DNA from: JBEVEP01 sp040512755
GTDB taxonomy: Bacteria; Pseudomonadota; Alphaproteobacteria; Rhizobiales; Rhizobiaceae
Reading direction: 5' to 3'
DNA length: 17,738 nt
Assembly (NCBI GenBank): GCA_040512755.1
Contig: JBEVEP010000397.1
Location: forward strand, 1 to 17,738
Shown here: piece after piece, positions 14,461 through 17,738 of the stretch
How the letters are laid out: the number at the start of each line of letters is the position of its first letter
How positions within the stretch are numbered: position 1 is the first letter of the stretch
The notes under the pieces: model-generated
Seen by the model: the letters and a program-made list of their open reading frames with translations, nothing else
Database searches by the model: none
What the model was told of the DNA's origin: nothing
Translations under genes and position numbers: made by a program

Positions 14461-15750
14461 CTATCGCCGGGCGATCGGTACGTAGTCGCGTTCGGTGGCG
14501 CCGGTGTACAGCTGCCGCGGGCGGCCGATCTTCTGGTGCGGATCCTCGATCATTTCCTTCCACTGCGCGATCCAGCCAACAGTGCGCGCCAGCGCGAAGA
14601 GGACGGTGAACATAGTGGTTGGAAAACCCAGCGCCTTTAGCGTGATCCCCGAATAGAAATCGATGTTCGGATAGAGCTTCTTTTCGATGAAATAATCATC
14701 GGTTAGCGCAATCCGCTCAAGTTCCATCGCAACGTCGAGCATCGGATCGTCCTTGATCCCGAGCTCGCCCAGCACCTCGTGCGTCGTCTTCTGCATGATC
14801 TTCGCGCGCGGATCGTAGTTCTTGTAGACGCGGTGGCCGAAGCCCATCAGGCGGAACGGGTCGTTCTTGTCCTTGGCGCGAGCGATGAATTCCGGGATAC
14901 GGTCGACTGTGCCGATTTCCGAAAGCATGTTCAGCGCGGCCTCGTTGGCGCCCCCATGCGCCGGACCCCAGAGGCAGGCGATGCCCGCCGCAATACATGC
15001 AAACGGGTTAGCGCCAGACGACCCGGCAAGGCGGACCGTGGACGTCGACGCGTTCTGCTCGTGATCCGCGTGCAGGATGAAGATACGCTCCATCGCGCGT
15101 GCGAGCACCGGATTGACCTTGTACTCCTCGCATGGAACGGCGAAGCACATGTGCAGGAAGTTGGCTGCGAAGTTCAACTCGTTCTTCGGATAGATGAAGG
15201 GCTGGCCGATATGGTACTTGAATGCCATAGCGGCGATGGTCGGCATCTTGGCGATCATGCGGATGGACGCAACCATGCGCTGGTGCGGATCTGAAATGTC
15301 AGTCGAGTCGTGATAGAAGGCCGACAGAGCTCCGACCACGCCGCACATCACCGCCATCGGATGCGCATCTCGGCGAAAACCGGTGAAAAACCGCGACATC
15401 TGCTCATGGATCATCGTGTGGCGCGTGACGCGGTAGTCGAAATCGTCCTTTTGCGCTTTGGTCGGCAGTTCGCCGTAAAGAAGTAGGTAACAGACCTCCA
15501 GGAAGTCGCCGTGTTCTGCGAGCTGGTCGATCGGATATCCGCGGTGAAGCAGGATGCCTTTGTCGCCATCGATGAAGGTGATCTCGGATTCACATGCGGC
15601 TGTAGAGGTGAAACCGGGGTCGTAGGTGAAAGCTCCCGTATCCTTGTAAAGCGCGCCAATATCGATCACATCCGGCCCGACCGTGCCTTTGCGGATCGCT
15701 AGCTCATGAGTTTTGCCGCCAAATTCCAGTTTTGCCGTCGATTCGGTCAT
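14461..15750 (-). CDS. gltA: Citrate synthase (type II, hexameric)
   Basis: The 429-residue enzyme condenses oxaloacetate and acetyl-CoA to citrate, the first step of the TCA cycle, in the cytosol. It has the N-terminal extension of proteobacterial type II enzymes (KLEFGGKTHELAI, then FTYDPGFTSTAACESEITFIDGD). The catalytic residues are in place: H265 in WGPAHGG, H306 in GFGHRVY and D364 in NIDFYSG. They align with H264, H305 and D362 of Escherichia coli GltA. HADHEQNAST (228-237) is also conserved. The ATG at 15750 is preceded by AAAGGAG with good spacing, so I prefer it to the in-frame ATG at 15798. It lies downstream of gltX on the same strand with a 182-bp gap, which carries its own candidate promoter. 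No canonical terminator is visible after the stop, only a 6-bp hairpin at 14414-14430. Confidence 0.97.
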   Translation of the reverse strand: MTESTAKLEFGGKTHELAIRKGTVGPDVIDIGALYKDTGAFTYDPGFTSTAACESEITFIDGDKGILLHRGYPIDQLAEHGDFLEVCYLLLYGELPTKAQKDDFDYRVTRHTMIHEQMSRFFTGFRRDAHPMAVMCGVVGALSAFYHDSTDISDPHQRMVASIRMIAKMPTIAAMAFKYHIGQPFIYPKNELNFAANFLHMCFAVPCEEYKVNPVLARAMERIFILHADHEQNASTSTVRLAGSSGANPFACIAAGIACLWGPAHGGANEAALNMLSEIGTVDRIPEFIARAKDKNDPFRLMGFGHRVYKNYDPRAKIMQKTTHEVLGELGIKDDPMLDVAMELERIALTDDYFIEKKLYPNIDFYSGITLKALGFPTTMFTVLFALARTVGWIAQWKEMIEDPHQKIGRPRQLYTGATERDYVPIARR

Positions 15751-15820
15751 CGCAAACTCCTTTGAATTCATGAGCGCCGATAAGGCGAGTTTCTGCAATG
15801 CAACATGTCACGGACACCCG

Positions 15821-15845
15821 AATGCGCCGGGTTTGCTAGCGCATT
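15821..15845. repeat. 7-bp inverted repeat overlapping the candidate gltA promoter
   Basis: AATGCGC (15821-15827) and GCGCATT (15839-15845) are perfect inverted copies with 11 bp between them, around the proposed -10 box. This layout fits an operator. It could also be a weak stem in read-through RNA from gltX. Confidence 0.35.
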
Positions 15846-15862
15846 TCCTGATGCCTGCCAAG
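15834..15862 (-). promoter_or_regulatory. Candidate gltA promoter
   Basis: On the minus strand CTTGGC (15862-15857) and CTAGCA (15839-15834) are 17 bp apart, resembling the alphaproteobacterial CTTGAC-N17-CTATAT pattern. The -35 match is good and the -10 match is partial. It would give a leader of about 80 nt before gltA. The -10 box lies inside an 11-bp spacer flanked by AATGCGC and GCGCATT. Confidence 0.35.
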
Positions 15863-15871
15863 TTGGCCTGT

Positions 15872-15890
15872 CGGTGCGAATGTTGCACCG
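15872..15890. repeat. Hairpin in the gltX-gltA gap
   Basis: CGGTGC and GCACCG form a 6-bp stem with a 7-nt loop. On the minus strand the T-run (GGGTTTTTTG) comes before the stem, so it is not a terminator for gltX. It may be a protein binding site just upstream of the gltA promoter. Confidence 0.3.
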
Positions 15891-15932
15891 CAAAAAACCC
15901 AATTCAATACCAATCTCATTGAGCCACACGCG

Positions 15933-17357
15933 TTAATCGATTTGATCTGAGATGCGCGCGAGGCTCTCCTCGCGGCCGAGAACCGCAAGCACATCGAAAA
16001 CACCGGGCGAGGTGCTGCGCCCGGTCAGTGCGGCGCGCAGCGGCTGAGCCACGCCTCCCAGCTTCAGATCATTCTGCGCGGCAAAGTCGCGGATGGCCGC
16101 TTCCGTGGACGCGGCCGACCAGTCGCCGGATACGTCCTCGAGCGCCGTTTTGGCGCCCTTCAAGACCTCGCGCGCTTGGGCGTTCAGCAGGGCAGATGCC
16201 TTCTCGTCGGGCGACAAGGGCCGCTCGGCGAAGAGGAAGGCGGCGCCGTCTGCCAACTCCAGAAGGGTTTTCGCGCGCTCCTTGAGGCCCGGCATGGCCG
16301 CCAGCAACTGCGCCTTCTTCCGTTGGTCCAGTCGGTCCAGGATCGACTTGCCGTTTTCCAGATAAGGCAGCGTTGCGACAAGCACATCGAACAGTGCTGC
16401 GTCTTCCATCTGGCGCATGTGGATGCCGTTCAATGCTTCCAGTTTCTGGAAATCGAACCGCGCGGCTCCTTTGTTGACGTCCTCGATCTCGAACCAGCGG
16501 ATCATGTCGTCGAGCGACATGACCTCGTCGTCCCCATGGCTCCAGCCGAGGCGCGCGAGATAGTTGCGGAGGGCGGACGGAAGATAGCCCATCGCCCGAT
16601 ACGCTTCGACACCGAGCGCACCGTGGCGTTTGGAGAGCTTGGCTCCGTCCTGACCGTGGATCAGCGGAATGTGGGCCATTACCGGCACGTCCCACCCCAT
16701 TGCATCATAGATGACGGTCTGCCGCGCGGCGTTGGTCAAATGATCGTCGCCGCGGATGATATGGGTGACGCCCATATCATGATCGTCCACCACAACCGCA
16801 TGCATGTAGGTCGGGTTCCCATCCGATCGCAGGATGATGAAATCGTCCAGATCCTTGTTCGGGAAGCGGACATCCCCCTGCACGCGGTCGCGAACGATCG
16901 TCTCGCCTTCGCTCGGCGCCTTGATGCGGATCGCCGGCTTCACACCGGCCGGCGCCTCGGAGGGATCGCGGTCGCGCCAGCGTCCGTCATAGCGCGGCGG
17001 GCGGCCTTCGGCCCGTGCTCTTTCCCGCATCTCGTTGAGCTCGTCGGCAGACGCATAGCAGTAGTAAGCCTTGCCGAGCCGAACGAGCTCTTCCGCCACT
17101 TCGCGGTGGCGTTCGGCGCGGCCATATTGGGATACCGGCTCGCCATCCCAATGCAGCCCGAGCCATGTCAGCCCGTCGAGAATTGCGTCGGTGGCGGCGT
17201 CGGTGGAGCGCTCACGGTCCGTATCCTCGATACGCAATAGCATCGTGCCGCCGGTGTGCCGGGCATAGAGCCAGTTGAACAGAGCGGTACGTGCCCCGCC
17301 GATGTGCAAATAACCGGTAGGCGAGGGTGCAAAGCGGGTGACGACGGACTGCTGCAT
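15933..17357 (-). CDS. gltX: Glutamyl-tRNA synthetase
   Basis: The 474-residue class I synthetase charges tRNA with glutamate in the cytosol. The ATP-binding HIGH-type motif is PSPTGYLHIGGAR (HIGG at 18-21) and the KMSKS-type motif is GAKLSKRHG (KLSKR at 240-244). LRIEDTDRERS and the FIILRSDGNPTYMHAVVVDDHDMG region complete the catalytic domain, followed by the helical anticodon-binding part ending LARISDQID. Alphaproteobacteria generally lack glutaminyl-tRNA synthetase and make Gln-tRNA through GatCAB, so this enzyme may also charge tRNA-Gln. Many carry two gltX copies, and I cannot tell which one this is. The ATG at 17357 gives the standard N-terminus MQQSVVTRFAPSPTG. The longer frame to 17480 would run through a palindrome and a likely promoter and is rejected. 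gltA follows on the same strand. Confidence 0.97.
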   Translation of the reverse strand: MQQSVVTRFAPSPTGYLHIGGARTALFNWLYARHTGGTMLLRIEDTDRERSTDAATDAILDGLTWLGLHWDGEPVSQYGRAERHREVAEELVRLGKAYYCYASADELNEMRERARAEGRPPRYDGRWRDRDPSEAPAGVKPAIRIKAPSEGETIVRDRVQGDVRFPNKDLDDFIILRSDGNPTYMHAVVVDDHDMGVTHIIRGDDHLTNAARQTVIYDAMGWDVPVMAHIPLIHGQDGAKLSKRHGALGVEAYRAMGYLPSALRNYLARLGWSHGDDEVMSLDDMIRWFEIEDVNKGAARFDFQKLEALNGIHMRQMEDAALFDVLVATLPYLENGKSILDRLDQRKKAQLLAAMPGLKERAKTLLELADGAAFLFAERPLSPDEKASALLNAQAREVLKGAKTALEDVSGDWSAASTEAAIRDFAAQNDLKLGGVAQPLRAALTGRSTSPGVFDVLAVLGREESLARISDQID

Positions 17358-17375
17358 GGAATTTTCCCGGAGGGT

Positions 17376-17396
17376 CGACGATCGATACGATCGTCG
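17376..17396. repeat. Perfect 9-bp inverted repeat upstream of gltX
   Basis: CGACGATCG (17376-17384) and CGATCGTCG (17388-17396) are perfect inverted copies separated by ATA, a 21-bp palindrome. It ends 19 bp before the gltX start, in the region between divergent gltX and comEC. It could be a repressor operator or, in RNA, a strong hairpin in the gltX leader. Confidence 0.6.
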
Positions 17397-17426
17397 CATG
17401 GCGCGAATGGCGTTTCGGAGCCGTTC

Positions 17427-17454
17427 ATGTAGCATAGGGGGATTGGGGCGCAAG
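17427..17454 (-). promoter_or_regulatory. Candidate gltX promoter
   Basis: On the minus strand CTTGCG (17454-17449) and CTACAT (17432-17427) are 16 bp apart, close to the alphaproteobacterial consensus CTTGAC-N17-CTATAT. Transcription would begin near 17420, so the palindrome at 17376-17396 would fall in the 5' untranslated leader. Confidence 0.35.
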
Positions 17455-17469
17455 AGGTAGGGGAAGAGG

Positions 17470-17738
17470 GTGGTCCGCACCGCAACAGACGGGGTGCGTC
17501 AGGAGGTTAGCGAGCGGTCTCTCTTTTCCGCGTCGCCGGCAGGCGCATTGTCGGCAACTGTCAAGACGGATGCGTCGGCGGCTGCTCTGGTTCTTCGTCA
17601 GCGGACAAATATCGAGGCGCGCCAGTCGGCGGCGGCACGGCGGTTGTTGTCCGATCCGCGGAAATCATTTGGCAAAGCGATTTCGACCGAAGCGGATCGC
17701 GGAACCCCCGTCCTCTTTATGCCCATTCTTTTCGGGGG
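17470..17738 (+). CDS. ComEC/Rec2-family protein, N-terminal part (runs off the right edge)
   Basis: From a stop at 17458-17460 the frame is open to the end of the window. A GTG at 17470, with AGGGGA a few bases upstream, is the most likely start and gives 89 residues. The end of this stretch, ISTEADRGTPVLFMPILFG, resembles the beginning of the first membrane segment of rhizobial ComEC proteins, where a charged EADRG-type sequence leads into the membrane. ComEC is the inner-membrane channel for DNA uptake in competent bacteria; in many Rhizobiales its role is unproven. The divergent position beside gltX matches the arrangement I know from this order. Only the soluble N-terminus is visible, so the call rests on a short match plus context. 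A second GTG at 17494 is possible. Confidence 0.6.
   Translation, partial: MVRTATDGVRQEVSERSLFSASPAGALSATVKTDASAAALVLRQRTNIEARQSAAARRLLSDPRKSFGKAISTEADRGTPVLFMPILFG

Noticed and set aside
16176..17240. 354-codon plus-strand open frame opposite gltX
   Set aside because: It lies wholly antisense to a clear gltX and resembles no family; high GC gives long spurious frames.
1..17738. CRISPR arrays, insertion sequences, tRNA or rRNA genes
   Set aside because: I saw no regularly spaced repeats, transposase frames, terminal inverted repeats or tRNA-like cloverleaf sequence anywhere in the window.

Overview
This window looks like chromosomal core sequence from an alphaproteobacterium of the order Hyphomicrobiales (Rhizobiales), most like Mesorhizobium and other Phyllobacteriaceae. 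The inference rests on gene content: a phosphatidylcholine synthase (Pcs), an IalB-family periplasmic protein, HspQ, a DUF2182/DUF1326 pair, and the neighbourhood gltA-gltX with a divergent comEC. The DNA is GC-rich and densely coding. I see no transposase, phage gene, CRISPR array, rRNA or tRNA.

Left part (1-4700). The window opens inside the 3' end of mfd (transcription-repair coupling factor). A gap of about 445 bp with no convincing gene follows. Next, on the minus strand, is a two-gene unit: a YejA-like periplasmic peptide-binding protein followed by a cytosolic FrnE-type DsbA-fold oxidoreductase. Reading away from it on the plus strand is an IalB-family secreted protein with a strong terminator. 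That gene converges on a minus-strand pair: a UbiH/COQ6-type flavin hydroxylase, then hspQ.

Middle part (5900-9270). Reading away from the hydroxylase is a tight plus-strand operon: DUF2182 membrane protein, DUF1326 protein, pcs and an NADPH:quinone oxidoreductase. Gaps or overlaps are only a few bases, and a hairpin follows the last gene. The DUF2182/DUF1326 pair is the least understood part of the window. Both proteins carry conserved-looking cysteine clusters, and they sit in the same operon as a phospholipid biosynthetic gene.

Right part (9370-17738). A complete BMP-family (BmpA/Med) ABC transporter operon comes next: a two-domain ATPase, two permeases and the periplasmic binding protein. 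This family usually carries nucleosides or purines. A structured 191-bp gap separates the binding protein gene from the permeases, and a strong terminator ends the operon. Beyond it, gltX (glutamyl-tRNA synthetase) and gltA (citrate synthase) lie on the minus strand. The first part of a comEC/Rec2 competence gene runs divergently off the right edge. The gltX-comEC intergenic region holds a perfect 9-bp inverted repeat (21 bp in total).

Most genes are housekeeping or ordinary accessory genes. The points I consider worth following up are the DUF2182/DUF1326-pcs operon, the structured non-coding elements (12950-13140, 15751-15932, 17376-17396), the orphan peptide-binding protein and the gene-free stretch after mfd.
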